A DNA stretch of 64,000 nucleotides. Source: Actinobacillus equuli (lineage in GTDB: Bacteria; Pseudomonadota; Gammaproteobacteria; Enterobacterales; Pasteurellaceae). Of the stretch, positions 17,537 through 27,920 are shown in pieces. The translations under genes were made by a program, and so were the position numbers. The notes under the pieces were generated by a model, which saw only the letters and a program-made list of their open reading frames with translations, was not told the origin of the DNA and did no database searches. The DNA lies in NCBI RefSeq assembly GCF_900636745.1, contig NZ_LR134310.1, positions 2,100,501 through 2,164,500 on the forward strand. The letters run 5' to 3'. Numbering within the stretch: position 1 is the first letter of the stretch; each line of letters starts with the position of its first letter.

Positions 17537-20038
17537 ATGGGCAATAAAATTTTAAGTCCCGAAAATATTCAACATGTAAAAGATGCCATTTTATATAAAT
17601 TGGTTTATGCGCTTGGGGTAGAGCCTCGTGAAGCAAGTAAACGTAACTGGCTAAATGCAGCGTTACGTGTGGTGCGAGATCTTTCTACCGAGTCGTGGCT
17701 ACAAACTCGTCGCAGCCAAGTGGCGAACGCCAGCCGCCGTGTGTATTACCTTTCAATGGAATTTTTAATGGGACGTACGTTCTCAAACGCAATGATTGCG
17801 GAAGGTGTGTATGAGTTAGTCGATGCCGCATTAAAAGAACTCGGACAAAATATTGAAGAGATTATTAACGAAGAAGGTGATCCGGGTTTAGGTAACGGCG
17901 GTTTAGGGCGTTTAGCCGCTTGCTATATGGATAGTCTTGCCGCAATGAAAATTCCGGCGATTGGTTACGGTATTCAATATGAGTACGGTATGTTCCGCCA
18001 AGAAATCCGTAACGGCGAACAAGTAGAGCAACCGGATCAATGGTTAGAAAATGAATTTGTATGGCCGTATTTGCGTTCAAGTAAACGTTTCCCGATTCGC
18101 TTTGGCGGACGTATTTGGCAAGAAGGCAAAAAAACCGTATGGCAGCCGGATGAAGAGATTCTTGCTCAAGCTCACGATCAATTAATTCCCGGCTATGAAA
18201 CTACCGCAACCAATAGTTTGCGCTTATGGTCGGCGCACGCTTCAGGGAAAGGCTTCGGGTTAGCGGATTTCAACCGTGGCGATTATTTTGCAGCAATGAG
18301 CCATCAGAATTTATCTGAGAACGTTTCTCGGGTGTTGTATCCGGACGATTCTACTTATAACGGACGTGAATTACGTTTACGCCAAGAATATTTCCTCTGT
18401 TCCGCTTCGGTACAAGACATTATCCGTCGTCATGAAGCGGAGTGCGGATCTTGTGCCAATTTAGCGGATAAAGTAGCGATTCATTTAAACGATACCCATC
18501 CAACGCTCGCAGTGCCGGAATTAATGCGCATCTTAATTGATGAGAAAGGCTATAGCTGGGATCAAGCGTGGAATATGACTCGCAAAATTTTCTACTATAC
18601 CAACCACACCTTAATGAGCGAAGCATTGGAAACTTGGCCGGTGGAAATGTTAGGACGCATTTTACCGCGTCACTTAGGCATTATTTTTGAGATCAATGAA
18701 TGGTTCTTAAATGAAGTGCGTGAAAAATTCCCGGGTGAAGAAGATTTAGTACAACGTGTGTCACTGATTGACGAACACGGTGATCGCCGAGTGCGTATGG
18801 CGTGGGTAGCGGTTGTGGCTTCAAGCAAAGTAAACGGTGTGGCAAAAATCCACTCGGATTTAATGGTGGAATCCATTTTTGCCGACTTTGCTCGTATTTA
18901 TCCGGATCGCTTCACCAATGTTACTAATGGGGTAACCCCTCGCCGTTGGATCAAAATTGCCAACCCGGGTTTAGCCAATATTTTAGATAAACGTATCGGT
19001 AAAGATTGGTTAACCGATCTCAGTGAATTAGAGAAATTCAATGTCTTTGTGGATGATGCGGATGTTCAGGCTGAAATTTCGGCGGTGAAATATGAGAATA
19101 AACGCAAGTTAGCCGATTATGTTGAGAAAAATTTAGGCATCAAACTGAATCCGGAAGCGATTTTTGACGTACAGGTTAAACGTATTCACAAATATAAACG
19201 CCAACAGTTAAACGTATTACATATTATTACGTTATATAACCGTATCTTAAAAAATCCGAATGCGGATTGGACACCACGAGTGTTTATCTTTGCCGGTAAA
19301 GCGGCAAGTGCTTATTATGCGGCGAAGAAAGTCATTCGTTTGATTAACGATGTTGCAAATGTCATCAATAATGATGAACGAGTACGTGATTTGATCAAGG
19401 TGGTATTTATTCCAAATTATGGCGTATCACTGGCGCAGATGATCATTCCGGCAGCGGATGTGTCCGAACAAATTTCATTGGCGGGTACTGAGGCATCAGG
19501 TACGTCTAATATGAAGTTTGCCTTAAACGGTGCGCTAACTATCGGGACGTTAGACGGTGCGAATGTTGAAATTTTGGAACACGTCGGTAAAGAAAATATC
19601 TTTATTTTCGGTAATACCGTAGAACAGGTGGAAGAGCTGCGTCGTAATGGTTATTCGCCGTATCATTATTATGAAACGGACGGTGAATTAAATGAGGCGG
19701 TTTCGCAAATCTTAAACGGTAAATTCTCACCGGATGATCCGTATCGCTATCAAGATCTGATTCTAAATTCAGGTGACTATTACCAAGCCTGTGCGGATTT
19801 CCGTAGCTATGTTGAAGCGCAAGAACGAGTTGCAGCCGCTTATCGCAATAAGAAAGCTTGGACGCGTTCGGCAATTATCAATATTGCCAATATGGGCTAT
19901 TTCTCATCAGATCGCTCGGTATTAGATTACGCACGAGATATCTGGCATATAGAGCCAATGGATGAGGTGCAATTAAAAGAAAATACTGATTTAGCAAGTA
20001 TTATTGAAAGCTCAAGTAAGCTATTGATTATTCGTTAA
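17537..20038 (+). CDS. glgP: Glycogen/maltodextrin phosphorylase
   Basis: GlgP releases glucose-1-phosphate from glycogen ends using inorganic phosphate and pyridoxal phosphate. It has 833 residues (E. coli 815). Visible signatures are [63 protein letters not shown] and the PLP-binding [20 protein letters not shown] with its catalytic Lys. TTAGGAG precedes the ATG at good spacing. Placement with glgBXCA fits glycogen as the substrate. A USS hairpin and a strong terminator close the operon. Confidence 0.95.
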   Translation: MGNKILSPENIQHVKDAILYKLVYALGVEPREASKRNWLNAALRVVRDLSTESWLQTRRSQVANASRRVYYLSMEFLMGRTFSNAMIAEGVYELVDAALKELGQNIEEIINEEGDPGLGNGGLGRLAACYMDSLAAMKIPAIGYGIQYEYGMFRQEIRNGEQVEQPDQWLENEFVWPYLRSSKRFPIRFGGRIWQEGKKTVWQPDEEILAQAHDQLIPGYETTATNSLRLWSAHASGKGFGLADFNRGDYFAAMSHQNLSENVSRVLYPDDSTYNGRELRLRQEYFLCSASVQDIIRRHEAECGSCANLADKVAIHLNDTHPTLAVPELMRILIDEKGYSWDQAWNMTRKIFYYTNHTLMSEALETWPVEMLGRILPRHLGIIFEINEWFLNEVREKFPGEEDLVQRVSLIDEHGDRRVRMAWVAVVASSKVNGVAKIHSDLMVESIFADFARIYPDRFTNVTNGVTPRRWIKIANPGLANILDKRIGKDWLTDLSELEKFNVFVDDADVQAEISAVKYENKRKLADYVEKNLGIKLNPEAIFDVQVKRIHKYKRQQLNVLHIITLYNRILKNPNADWTPRVFIFAGKAASAYYAAKKVIRLINDVANVINNDERVRDLIKVVFIPNYGVSLAQMIIPAADVSEQISLAGTEASGTSNMKFALNGALTIGTLDGANVEILEHVGKENIFIFGNTVEQVEELRRNGYSPYHYYETDGELNEAVSQILNGKFSPDDPYRYQDLILNSGDYYQACADFRSYVEAQERVAAAYRNKKAWTRSAIINIANMGYFSSDRSVLDYARDIWHIEPMDEVQLKENTDLASIIESSSKLLIIR

Positions 20039-20046
20039 TAATATGG

Positions 20047-20094
20047 ACAAGCGGTCTGTTTCTTGCAAAACTTTGCTGAAATTTGACCGCTTGT
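20047..20094 (+). terminator. Inverted USS pair after glgP
   Basis: ACAAGCGGTC (20047-20056) and GACCGCTTGT (20085-20094) form a 10-bp stem with a loop of 28 nt. It lies 8 bp after the glgP stop and just before a canonical terminator, so the two probably act in series. Confidence 0.6.
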
Positions 20095-20104
20095 AAGTGC
20101 TAAA

Positions 20105-20137
20105 AAAGCCGTTTGTTTTGAACAAACGGCTTTCTTT
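20105..20137. terminator. Bidirectional terminator between glgP and ndk
   Basis: A 13-bp perfect stem, AAAGCCGTTTGTT and AACAAACGGCTTT, with loop TTG. A T-rich run follows on the plus strand and TTTTTTA on the minus strand. It serves the converging glgP and ndk genes. Confidence 0.92.
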
Positions 20138-20147
20138 TTAGTCTCGC

Positions 20148-20564
20148 TTAAATAATTTCATTCGGTGTGAAGAAGTATGCGATTTCACGTTTTGCCGATT
20201 GCTCGGAATCCGAACCGTGAACCGAATTCTCACGACCGCTGATAGCGTAGAGCGCTCGAATCGTGCCGGCTTTACGTTGTTCCGGGTTAGTTGCACCCAT
20301 TAATTCACGGTAGTGAGCGATAGCGTTTTCACCTTCAAGTACCACCGCAACAATCGGTGCCGAAATCATAAATTCGACTAACGGCGCAAAAAATTCCTTA
20401 CCTTGGTGTTCGGCATAGAAGCCTTCCGCTTGTTTTTGGGTTAGTTGTACTTTTTTGAGTGCTTTAATGGTTAAGCCCGCTTCTTCTAAATGGCTAAGAA
20501 TTTTACCGATTAAATTACGTTTTGTTGCATCGGGTTTAATTAAACAAAGCGTTTGTTGGATCAT
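20148..20564 (-). CDS. ndk: Nucleoside diphosphate kinase
   Basis: Ndk equalises NTP and dNTP pools by a phospho-His ping-pong mechanism. Its 138 residues are normal for the family (E. coli 143). The N-terminal [18 protein letters not shown] and the active-site [13 protein letters not shown] are clear; the phosphorylated residue is His116. The start has a GGAG-type site. The gene runs alone between metG and the terminator shared with glgP. Confidence 0.97.
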   Translation of the reverse strand: MIQQTLCLIKPDATKRNLIGKILSHLEEAGLTIKALKKVQLTQKQAEGFYAEHQGKEFFAPLVEFMISAPIVAVVLEGENAIAHYRELMGATNPEQRKAGTIRALYAISGRENSVHGSDSEQSAKREIAYFFTPNEII

Positions 20565-20618
20565 TGTTTCTCCTTAATTCGCAAAAAAAGCGGTGAATCT
20601 CACCGCTTGTTGTTGCTT

Positions 20619-22676
20619 TTATTTTACTTGCATACCCGGGCGGATACCTTCATCAGCTGAAAGTAAGAATAAGTCTGCACCGCCGGTGCCTGCTGATAAG
20701 ATCATACCTTCCGATACACCGAATTTCATTTTACGTGGAGCAAGGTTTGCTACCATAATCACAAAACGGCCGACTAATTCTTCCGGATTGTTATAAGCCG
20801 CTTTAATACCTGATAACACTTGACGTTGGTGATCACCTAAATCTAATTGGAATTTTAATAATTTGTTTGATTCCGGTACGGCTTCACAGCTAATCACTTT
20901 TGCCACACGTAAATCTAATTTTGCGAAATCATCAATTGTGATTTCCGCTGCGATAGGCTCAACAGCCGTATTTTCGGTATTTTCCACTTTTTGTTTTCCT
21001 TTTTTATCTTCTGCTTTATTTTGCTCTGCAAACAGCGCCTTAGTTTCTTCAATCACCGCATCAATTTGTTTTTTCTCAAGACGAGAGAACAATGATTTAA
21101 ACGGTGCGACATTTTTACCTAATAATGGTTGGCGAATGTTGTCCCACGTTAATTCTGCTTGTAAGAAGGCTTCAGCACGTTCCGCTAACTGTGGCAACAC
21201 CGGTTTTAAGTAACTCATTAATACACGGAATAATTCAATACCCATTGAACAAACCGCTTGTAATTCCGCTTCACGCCCTTCTTGTTTTGCGATCACCCAA
21301 GGCGCTTTATCATCGACATATTTATTCGCTTTATCACAAAGATCCATAATTAAACGAATCGCTTTGTTAAATTCACGATTTTCATAATGTGTTGCGATTT
21401 GTTCCGATTGTGCAATAAATTCTGCGAAAAGTGCTTCGTCTTCTAATTTATCAGCCAGTTTGCCTTCAAAACGTTTTGCAATAAAACTTGCATTACGTGA
21501 AGCAAGGTTCACTAATTTATTAACGATATCGCTGTTTACACGTTGTACGAAATCTTCAAGGCTTAAATCTAAGTCTTCAATACGCTCGTTCAGTTTTGCC
21601 GCATAGTAATAACGTAAACATTCCGGATCGATATGTTTTAAATAGGTACTTGCTTGAATAAAAGTACCGCGTGATTTTGACATTTTCACACCGTCGACCG
21701 TGACGTAACCATGTGCAAATACATTGGTCGGTTTACGTAATTCACAACCGTCTAGCATCGCCGGCCAGAAAAGACTGTGGAAGTAAACGATATCTTTACC
21801 GATAAAGTGATAAAGTTCAGTTTCAGCGTCTTTTTTCCAGAATTCATCAAAGTTTAAACCGGTACGATCACATAAATTTTTGAATGACGCCATATAGCCG
21901 ATAGGCGCATCAAGCCATACGTAGAAGAATTTATTTTCCGCATCCGGAATCGGGAAACCGAAGTAAGGTGCGTCACGGCTGATGTCCCATTGCTGTAAAC
22001 CGCTTTCGAACCATTCTTGCATTTTATTCGCGATTTCCGATTGTAATGAACCTGAACGTGTCCACTCTTTCAACATACCCTCAAAGCTTGGTAAATCAAA
22101 GAAAAAATGCTCGGATTCTTTCACGATCGGTGTTGCACCGGACACGGCAGAACGCGGGTTAATTAAATCCATCGGGCTATACGTTGAAGCACACACTTCA
22201 CAGTTATCACCGTATTGATCTTCCGCCTTACATTTCGGGCAAGTACCTTTTACAAAACGATCCGGAAGAAACATTTGTTTTTCAGGGTCGAATAACTGAG
22301 AGATCACACGACTTTTGATAAAACCGTTAGCACGTAATTTTTTATACATTTCTGTAGTAAGTTCACGGTTTTCTTCGCTATGAGTCGAATGATAGTTATC
22401 GAAACTGATATTGAAGCCTTTGAAATCTGCTACGTGATCAGTTTTTGCTTTTTCAATTAATTGTTCCGGAGTAATGCCTTGTTTTGCGGCATTAAGCATA
22501 ATCGGTGTGCCATGAGCATCATCCGCACACACAAAGTGAATCTCGTTGCCACGCATACGCTGGAAGCGCACCCAGATATCCGCTTGGATATGTTCAAGCA
22601 TATGGCCTAAATGGATTGCACCGTTCGCATAGGGTAAGGCACAGGTAACCAGCATTTTTCGTTTTTGGTTTGACAT
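20619..22676 (-). CDS. metG: Methionyl-tRNA synthetase
   Basis: MetG charges tRNA-Met. It has 685 residues. The class I HIGH motif is [11 protein letters not shown] (about 18-28). The zinc knuckle is [17 protein letters not shown] (about 145-161), and the KMSKS loop is [11 protein letters not shown] (about 330-340). A C-terminal tRNA-binding/dimerisation domain spans about 585-685 ([28 protein letters not shown]). A Lys/Glu-rich linker joins it to the body (about 555-575). The converging gene ndk-side region contains a USS core in the 3' flank (20602-20610). Confidence 0.98.
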   Translation of the reverse strand: MSNQKRKMLVTCALPYANGAIHLGHMLEHIQADIWVRFQRMRGNEIHFVCADDAHGTPIMLNAAKQGITPEQLIEKAKTDHVADFKGFNISFDNYHSTHSEENRELTTEMYKKLRANGFIKSRVISQLFDPEKQMFLPDRFVKGTCPKCKAEDQYGDNCEVCASTYSPMDLINPRSAVSGATPIVKESEHFFFDLPSFEGMLKEWTRSGSLQSEIANKMQEWFESGLQQWDISRDAPYFGFPIPDAENKFFYVWLDAPIGYMASFKNLCDRTGLNFDEFWKKDAETELYHFIGKDIVYFHSLFWPAMLDGCELRKPTNVFAHGYVTVDGVKMSKSRGTFIQASTYLKHIDPECLRYYYAAKLNERIEDLDLSLEDFVQRVNSDIVNKLVNLASRNASFIAKRFEGKLADKLEDEALFAEFIAQSEQIATHYENREFNKAIRLIMDLCDKANKYVDDKAPWVIAKQEGREAELQAVCSMGIELFRVLMSYLKPVLPQLAERAEAFLQAELTWDNIRQPLLGKNVAPFKSLFSRLEKKQIDAVIEETKALFAEQNKAEDKKGKQKVENTENTAVEPIAAEITIDDFAKLDLRVAKVISCEAVPESNKLLKFQLDLGDHQRQVLSGIKAAYNNPEELVGRFVIMVANLAPRKMKFGVSEGMILSAGTGGADLFLLSADEGIRPGMQVK

Positions 22677-22874
22677 GAGTGATCTCTCTGAATTTGTTAC
22701 AAAATTTCGTAAATTGTAGCGGAAAAAGGGCTTTTTTTCTAGAGCGTATCCTAAATGAGCCTACTTATTCGCTTATTTTGCATAAAATTAACAAAATTCT
22801 TTTGTAAAGAATGTAGTTATTTTGTAAAAGACTGGTAGAATAAATATAGAATAAAAATTATAGAAGGAGAACGA

Positions 22875-23639
22875 ATGTTTTATTTAAAAAAACATTATTA
22901 TGACGGCATTGATAAACAAGGAAACGCGTTTATTATTTATTTTGCCGAGTTAATGTTATGGGGAATTAAAATTCCTTATTCTTCCATTTTATTTAATAGT
23001 AAGAACGGTCAGCAATTTGAAAAAAGTAGCTTGTTTAAATTAAAGCAAATAGATCGTTCGATTAATCATTCTCGTTTAAATTTTTCAGCTTATTGGATTC
23101 CGCATTCATCCGAACTCAAATCCACATTAGTTTATAACCCTACTCAGTATATAAATTGGTATTGCCATACGCCGAAAGGGAATTTTCATATCACTTTTCA
23201 GGATAAGGAATATCAAGGATTAGGTTATGCGGATACGCTTGAAATGAATTTCCCACCTTGGAAACTAGCCGTATCAGAATTATATTGGGGACGATTTTTG
23301 TCTGAAAATCATACGGTTATTTGGAAGGAGTGGAAAGGAAAACAATCGTTTAAACAGCTTATTTGGAACGGAAAACAATATAATGATTTTGAAATTCAAG
23401 AAGAAGGAATTTTGTTACCTTCTGAAAATATGTTCCTACGTTTCCAAATGTCAACCATGTTAAAAAATGAACCAATCGGAAATGTAGTTACCAAAATACC
23501 GTTATTAAAATATTTTCTGCCTAAGCGTTTTTTGCGGACACGCGCAATAAAATGGAAAAGTGAGACCAAAATACTGATAAATCAAAACGTACAAGAAGTA
23601 GGCTACGCTTTATATCAGAAAGTGTTATGGAGAAAGTAA
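22875..23639 (+). CDS. Hypothetical protein, possibly lipocalin-like (CrtC/AttH type)
   Basis: A 254-residue protein without signal peptide or clear membrane helix and rich in Trp, Tyr, Lys and Ile. The central YQGLGYADTLEMNFPPWKLA and SELYWGRFLSENHTVIWKEW (about 115-154) recall the G-Y-x-D and W-x-WGRF pattern of CrtC/AttH lipocalin-like proteins, but the match is weak. The start is well supported by AAGGAG 5-6 bases before ATG. It stands alone between metG (divergent) and menC. It is noticeably more A/T-rich than its neighbours, so recent transfer or relaxed selection is possible. No function can be given. Confidence 0.75.
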   Translation: MFYLKKHYYDGIDKQGNAFIIYFAELMLWGIKIPYSSILFNSKNGQQFEKSSLFKLKQIDRSINHSRLNFSAYWIPHSSELKSTLVYNPTQYINWYCHTPKGNFHITFQDKEYQGLGYADTLEMNFPPWKLAVSELYWGRFLSENHTVIWKEWKGKQSFKQLIWNGKQYNDFEIQEEGILLPSENMFLRFQMSTMLKNEPIGNVVTKIPLLKYFLPKRFLRTRAIKWKSETKILINQNVQEVGYALYQKVLWRK

Positions 23640-23793
23640 AGAAACAAGATTGAAAAATTAATTTTTGGTCATTTTTTGATTTTTTAACATTGTGGTGATA
23701 TAAATTTTTCGAACAATCAATAAAGATCTTCTCGTTTCAGGCAAGAATAGCGGTAAAATAAGTCTAAAATTTTGCAATTTTTGAGGACTTATT

Positions 23794-24771
23794 ATGCGTA
23801 AAGCACAGTTATATCGTTACCAGATTCCGGTAGAAACCGGCGTTATTTTACGTCATCGCCGATTAAAACAGCGTGAAGGTTTAGTGGTTAAATTAACTGA
23901 AGATAACCAAGTCGGGTGGGGTGAAATCGCCCCGCTACCTGAATTTAGCCAAGAAGATCTTTCGCTTGCTCAGCAACAAACGGAACAATGGCTTGCGAAA
24001 TGGCTAGCCGGGCAACAAGATGACCTGGACAGTTATGTGCCTTCTGTAGCGTTTGGTTTAAGTTGCGCATTAGCGGAATTAAACGGAGAACTAGCTGAGC
24101 AAGGAAATTATCGTGCAGCAGTACTTTGCTATGGTGATCCGGACGAGTTATATACAGAGTTGAATGCACTGGAAGGTGACAAAATCGGCAAAATGAAAGT
24201 CGGGCTGTATGAGGCTAATCGTGACGGCCTAATTGCCAATATGTTGCTTGAAGCTTTACCCGATTTACAATTACGTTTAGATGCGAATCGAGGCTGGACG
24301 CTTGAGAAAGCGGTTAAATTTGCCGAAAAAATTGCAAATGAAAACAAAAGCCGTATCCAGTTTATTGAAGAACCGTGCAAAACACCGGAACTTTCCCGTC
24401 TATTTGCTCAAGCCTCAGGCATCGCGATTGCTTGGGATGAAACCGTACGAGAGCCGAATTTCGTAGTAAAAAACGAACCGAATGTGACCGCTATTGTAAT
24501 TAAACCGACCTTAGTCGGTTCGTTACAAAAATGTATTCGTTTAATTGAGCAAGCTCATCAACAAGGGCTTATCGCTGTTATCAGTTCCAGTATTGAATCG
24601 AGTTTAGGTTTAACTCAGCTTGCTCGGTTTGCACAGCAATATACCCCACAGACAACCCCCGGTTTAGATACGTTAGATCTGATGCAATATCAGTTACTAC
24701 GTCCTTGGAAAGACTCTAACTTACCCATTGCCGAGTTAGATAGCCCGTTTGTGCAAGAAATTATGCTATAA
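23794..24771 (+). CDS. menC: o-succinylbenzoate synthase
   Basis: MenC dehydrates SHCHC to o-succinylbenzoate in menaquinone synthesis, needed for anaerobic respiration. It has 325 residues (E. coli 320). It is an enolase-superfamily protein: [12 protein letters not shown] in the N-terminal cap, catalytic Lys in KMKVGL (about 132), metal ligands in [15 protein letters not shown] and AWDETVRE, and the second Lys in [10 protein letters not shown]. It is not next to other men genes here. GAGGAC precedes the ATG. Confidence 0.95.
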   Translation: MRKAQLYRYQIPVETGVILRHRRLKQREGLVVKLTEDNQVGWGEIAPLPEFSQEDLSLAQQQTEQWLAKWLAGQQDDLDSYVPSVAFGLSCALAELNGELAEQGNYRAAVLCYGDPDELYTELNALEGDKIGKMKVGLYEANRDGLIANMLLEALPDLQLRLDANRGWTLEKAVKFAEKIANENKSRIQFIEEPCKTPELSRLFAQASGIAIAWDETVREPNFVVKNEPNVTAIVIKPTLVGSLQKCIRLIEQAHQQGLIAVISSSIESSLGLTQLARFAQQYTPQTTPGLDTLDLMQYQLLRPWKDSNLPIAELDSPFVQEIML

Positions 24772-24783
24772 TGCTCACTCTAT

Positions 24784-24837
24784 AAGCGGTCAAAAACAGA
24801 CAAGAATTTGCAAAAAATTAAGCATTTTTGACCGCTT
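24784..24837 (+). terminator. USS-like inverted repeat after menC
   Basis: AAGCGGTCAAAAA (24784-24796) and TTTTTGACCGCTT (24825-24837) make a perfect 13-bp stem with a loop of 28 nt, 12 bp after the menC stop. The stem is two diverged USS cores facing each other. It is probably a terminator. Confidence 0.55.
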
Positions 24838-24896
24838 TCCATTAATTCAATTTCAATGAAAGTTAAATCTCTCCTTTATATATTCAAGAGAAAATT

Positions 24897-25589
24897 ATGC
24901 GTTTAGATAAATTTATTGCCGAAAATACGGGTTTAACTCGTTCCCAAGCAGGAAAAGCTTTAAAAAGCGGTTTAGTGACGGTTAACGGAAAGATCGAAAA
25001 GAGTGGATCAGCAAAAATTAGTGAAACAGATGAAATTTGTTACGAAGGCGAACGTTTAGAATGGGTCGATGAAGGTCAATACTTTATGCTGTATAAACCG
25101 CAGGGGTATGTGTGTTCGCATGATGACGGTGAATATCCGACCGTCTTTCAATTTTTTGATTATCCACTGATGACTAAATTGCATACCGCAGGACGTTTAG
25201 ATGTGGATACAACCGGTTTAGTTTTATTGACGGATGACGGTAAATGGTCGCATCGCATTACTTCGCCGAAACACCATTGTGAAAAGACCTATTTGGTAAC
25301 GCTTGCCGATCCGGTAGAAGATTTTTATGCGGAAAAACTTGCGGAAGGGATTTTATTACGCGGTGAACGCGAGCCTTGTTTACCGGCACAAATGGAAATT
25401 ATTGATGATTACAATGTGAATTTAACTATCAGCGAAGGGCGTTATCATCAAGTAAAACGTATGTTTGCCGCTTTAGGTAATAAAGTAGAGGCATTACATC
25501 GCTGGCGTATCGGTGATGTGGTGTTAGATGAAAGCCTTGAAGAAGGTGAATATCGTCCGCTTACCGAGCAAGAAATAGGGGGCTTCTGA
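24897..25589 (+). CDS. rsuA: 16S rRNA pseudouridine-516 synthase
   Basis: RsuA isomerises U516 of 16S rRNA. The 230-residue protein has an N-terminal S4 RNA-binding domain (MRLDKFIAENTGLTRSQAGKALKSG) and a catalytic domain with the Asp of AGRLDVDTTGLVLLTDDG (about 99-116), then HHCEKTYLV and GRYHQVKRMFAALGN. The stop overlaps the bcr start by one base (TGATG). The rsuA-bcr neighbourhood is the same as in E. coli, supporting RsuA over the paralogues RluB and RluF. Confidence 0.93.
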   Translation: MRLDKFIAENTGLTRSQAGKALKSGLVTVNGKIEKSGSAKISETDEICYEGERLEWVDEGQYFMLYKPQGYVCSHDDGEYPTVFQFFDYPLMTKLHTAGRLDVDTTGLVLLTDDGKWSHRITSPKHHCEKTYLVTLADPVEDFYAEKLAEGILLRGEREPCLPAQMEIIDDYNVNLTISEGRYHQVKRMFAALGNKVEALHRWRIGDVVLDESLEEGEYRPLTEQEIGGF

Positions 25590-26785
25590 TGGCAACCCAA
25601 AGACCGCATCCGTGCTTTTTTATTATTTTAGGAATGATGGCAATGCTGCCACCGCTTGCGATCGATATGTATTTGCCTTCATTCCTTGATATTGCACGAG
25701 ATTTACAGGTTTCGCAGGAAAAAGTGCAAACTACATTGGCGGTATTTACTTTCGGCTTCGCTGTCGGGCAGCTATTCTGGGGGCCGATGGCGGATAGTTT
25801 TGGACGTAAACCGATTATTTTATTTGGGCTTGCCGGATCAGCTATTGCTGCGTATTTTCTAACGGCGGTAATGACCATTGAAAATTTCTATTTATTGCGT
25901 TTAATTCAAGGGCTTTGTGCGGCAGCGCCAGCTGTGGTTTTGGGGGCTTTAGTTCGAGATTTATTTGATCGTAACCGCTTCGCCCAAATGATGTCGGTCA
26001 TTATGATCATTTCAATGCTTGCTCCGCTATTAGCGCCGATTTTGGGTGGATATATTGCAAAATATTTTCACTGGCATTCGATTTTCTACACCTTAGTATT
26101 TATGGGCGTCAGTTGTGTGTTCTTGATCAGCTGGAAAATCCCTGAAACATTAGCGGTAGAAAAACGTCAATCGCTTCAATTTGGCATTGTTTTTAAAAAC
26201 TTCTGGAAATTGTTATCGGATAAAAACGTCTTAGGCTATGTGTTAGTGGGGGGCTTAACTTTTGCCGGTTTATTCTGCTTTTTAACCTCAGGTTCGTTAG
26301 TTTATATCGGTATTCACGGTGTATCGCAGGAATATTTCGGCTATTTCTTCGGTTTAAATATGATTGTGATGGTCGCAATGACTGCACTAAATGGGCGCAT
26401 TGTCGTTAAAGTCGGTTCAGAGAAAATGTTGAAAATCGGCTTACTCGTTCAGTTATTAGCTGGTATTTGGCTTGCGTGTGTCGCCGTCTTCCAATTAGGC
26501 TTTTGGGTGATGGCATTAGGGATTCCGTTTTATGTGGGAATGCTTTCGACCATCGGTAGTAATGCAACGGCAGCGATTTTAGATCGTTACCCGCAAATGG
26601 CGGGTACGGCAAACGGTTTAGCCGGAACCGCACGTTTTGGTATCGCTTCTGTGGTTGGTGCAATGTTATCGCATATTGCGGTTACGAGTGAGCGCCCGAT
26701 GTTATATGCAATGGCTATTTGTACCTTAGCTGCTTCTGCTATTTATTACTTGTTATGCCGTAACAGTACTGAGCAAGCGGTTTAA
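25589..26785 (+). CDS. bcr: Bcr/CflA family multidrug efflux MFS transporter
   Basis: A 398-residue, 12-helix proton-driven exporter of the DHA1 Bcr/CflA branch; E. coli Bcr exports bicyclomycin and sulfonamides. Motifs are LPPLAIDMYLPSF in helix 1 (about 21-33), GQLFWGPMADSFGRKPI as loop 2-3 motif A (about 60-76), and RLIQGLCAAAPAVVLGALVRDL in helix 4. It is translationally coupled to rsuA through TGATG and closed by a strong terminator. The actual substrate cannot be read from sequence. Confidence 0.9.
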   Translation: MATQRPHPCFFIILGMMAMLPPLAIDMYLPSFLDIARDLQVSQEKVQTTLAVFTFGFAVGQLFWGPMADSFGRKPIILFGLAGSAIAAYFLTAVMTIENFYLLRLIQGLCAAAPAVVLGALVRDLFDRNRFAQMMSVIMIISMLAPLLAPILGGYIAKYFHWHSIFYTLVFMGVSCVFLISWKIPETLAVEKRQSLQFGIVFKNFWKLLSDKNVLGYVLVGGLTFAGLFCFLTSGSLVYIGIHGVSQEYFGYFFGLNMIVMVAMTALNGRIVVKVGSEKMLKIGLLVQLLAGIWLACVAVFQLGFWVMALGIPFYVGMLSTIGSNATAAILDRYPQMAGTANGLAGTARFGIASVVGAMLSHIAVTSERPMLYAMAICTLAASAIYYLLCRNSTEQAV

Positions 26786-26803
26786 TTTGGCTTAAATTTT
26801 ACA

Positions 26804-26834
26804 AAAACGGACACTTTGCAGTGTCCGTTTTTTT
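26804..26834. terminator. Terminator between bcr and the small lipoprotein gene
   Basis: A 12-bp stem, AAAACGGACACT and AGTGTCCGTTTT, with loop TTGC and a T run. It overlaps the last bases of the converging lipoprotein gene. Confidence 0.92.
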
Positions 26835-27219
26835 ACCAACAAGCGTAACAATAATGCCAAGGGCGGAAACGAGTACGCTCAAAATCATAGTAACGTTGCA
26901 TTTCCTCTAATTCCGCTTGGTGTTTATAGTTATCCCACGCGAGTTTATAGCAAGATTGGAACAGTGGATCATTGGCTTTTTTCTGGTAGCGCTTGGTAAA
27001 GGCGGCTTTTTCTTTTTCGGTTTGAGCCACCGGCGGATCATATAACTGCGCCATTAATTCGGCAGTTTCTACATCACACTGTTTAGCTAATGCTACCGAT
27101 AAGGCTTGATGTGCCTTGAGTTGTTGCGCCTGTCTGGCAGCTTGTTGTTGTGGCGTTAAAGCACAAGCAGAAAGCAATAATGAGAGAAGGACAGGCGTTA
27201 TTCGAATACACTTTTTCAT
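26833..27219 (-). CDS. Small lipoprotein, unknown function
   Basis: A 128-residue predicted lipoprotein. The N-terminus MKKCIRITPVLLSLLLSACAL is a signal peptide ending in lipobox LSAC, so the mature protein starts at Cys19. The rest is Gln/Ala/Lys-rich and helical (QQQAARQAQQLKAHQALSVA) with a Tyr/Arg/Trp-rich C-terminus that holds two further Cys (YCYACW). The ATG at 27219 is preferred because GGAGG lies 6 bases before it; an in-frame TTG at 27231 overlaps that site. No family is recognised. It is monocistronic. Confidence 0.8.
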   Translation of the reverse strand: MKKCIRITPVLLSLLLSACALTPQQQAARQAQQLKAHQALSVALAKQCDVETAELMAQLYDPPVAQTEKEKAAFTKRYQKKANDPLFQSCYKLAWDNYKHQAELEEMQRYYDFERTRFRPWHYCYACW

Positions 27220-27249
27220 ATTAGCCTCCAAATGATTATGCTAAAAATT

Positions 27250-27280
27250 AAGCTCTTCGAGTTTATCACTCAAAGAGCTT
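27250..27280. terminator. Terminator between torD-like gene and lipoprotein gene
   Basis: AAGCTCTT and AAGAGCTT form an 8-bp stem, extended across a short internal mismatch by CGAGT and ACTCA. T-rich stretches lie on both sides. It follows the TorD-family gene on the minus strand. Confidence 0.75.
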
Positions 27281-27293
27281 TTATTCACACAAA

Positions 27294-27863
27294 TTATTCG
27301 CTTTCTTGTTCGGATAATTCTTCTAATTCGTCAGCCATTGCACTGAGTGCATCACGACAAAGTTGAGCAAGCGCTTTATAGAAACCGCTATCATGCGCTT
27401 CAATTTGTCCTAAGAATTTAGCAGCACATGGCAATAAAAACTGCTCAAAAAAGGCCTGCTGTGCTGTACTTGAATCTAAATTGTCTTCAATCCAAGAGGC
27501 GGTAAGTAATAAAAGTGCAACGTGATCAGGTTTTTCTAATTCCGGCATTGCGCGAGTTTGGCGGAAGTTGATAAAGTCTTCAACCGTAATTTTATAGGCA
27601 GAAATTGTTGTAGCAATAGCTCCTGTCTCACCAAAAAGTGCTTGATAGCTTGCTTGTAATTGCGTAGGGTTAGCATTTTTTTCTAACGTTGTTAAAGCTA
27701 ATTCACTTTGAGCATCGGTTGAAAGTGCCCATTGCTGGCGTAAACCGCCTTGTGCAAGCCAAGCAAAGGTACCAGCAAGAATCGGATCAGTTGGGGAACG
27801 GTAGAATAAGTTGCCGAATAAACGGCACAATAGTGAAAAATCGTTAATGGTTGTTTCGCTCAT
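27294..27863 (-). CDS. TorD/DmsD family molecular chaperone
   Basis: A 189-residue all-helical protein of the NarJ/DmsD/TorD redox-enzyme maturation family. These bind Tat signal peptides or apo-molybdoenzymes before cofactor insertion. Recognisable parts are LCRLFGNLFYRSPTDP (about 12-27), ASYQALFGETGAIATTISAY (about 71-90) and EKPDHVALLLLTASWI (about 113-128), which holds the family E-P-D-H motif. No molybdoenzyme gene is adjacent, so the client is unknown. TorD, DmsD and YcdY cannot be separated on sequence alone. Confidence 0.85.
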   Translation of the reverse strand: MSETTINDFSLLCRLFGNLFYRSPTDPILAGTFAWLAQGGLRQQWALSTDAQSELALTTLEKNANPTQLQASYQALFGETGAIATTISAYKITVEDFINFRQTRAMPELEKPDHVALLLLTASWIEDNLDSSTAQQAFFEQFLLPCAAKFLGQIEAHDSGFYKALAQLCRDALSAMADELEELSEQESE

Positions 27864-27920
27864 AAGTAATGATTTATAAAGGTTAAGAAGTTAGCCATTT
27901 TACACGAATAGGATAAGAAG

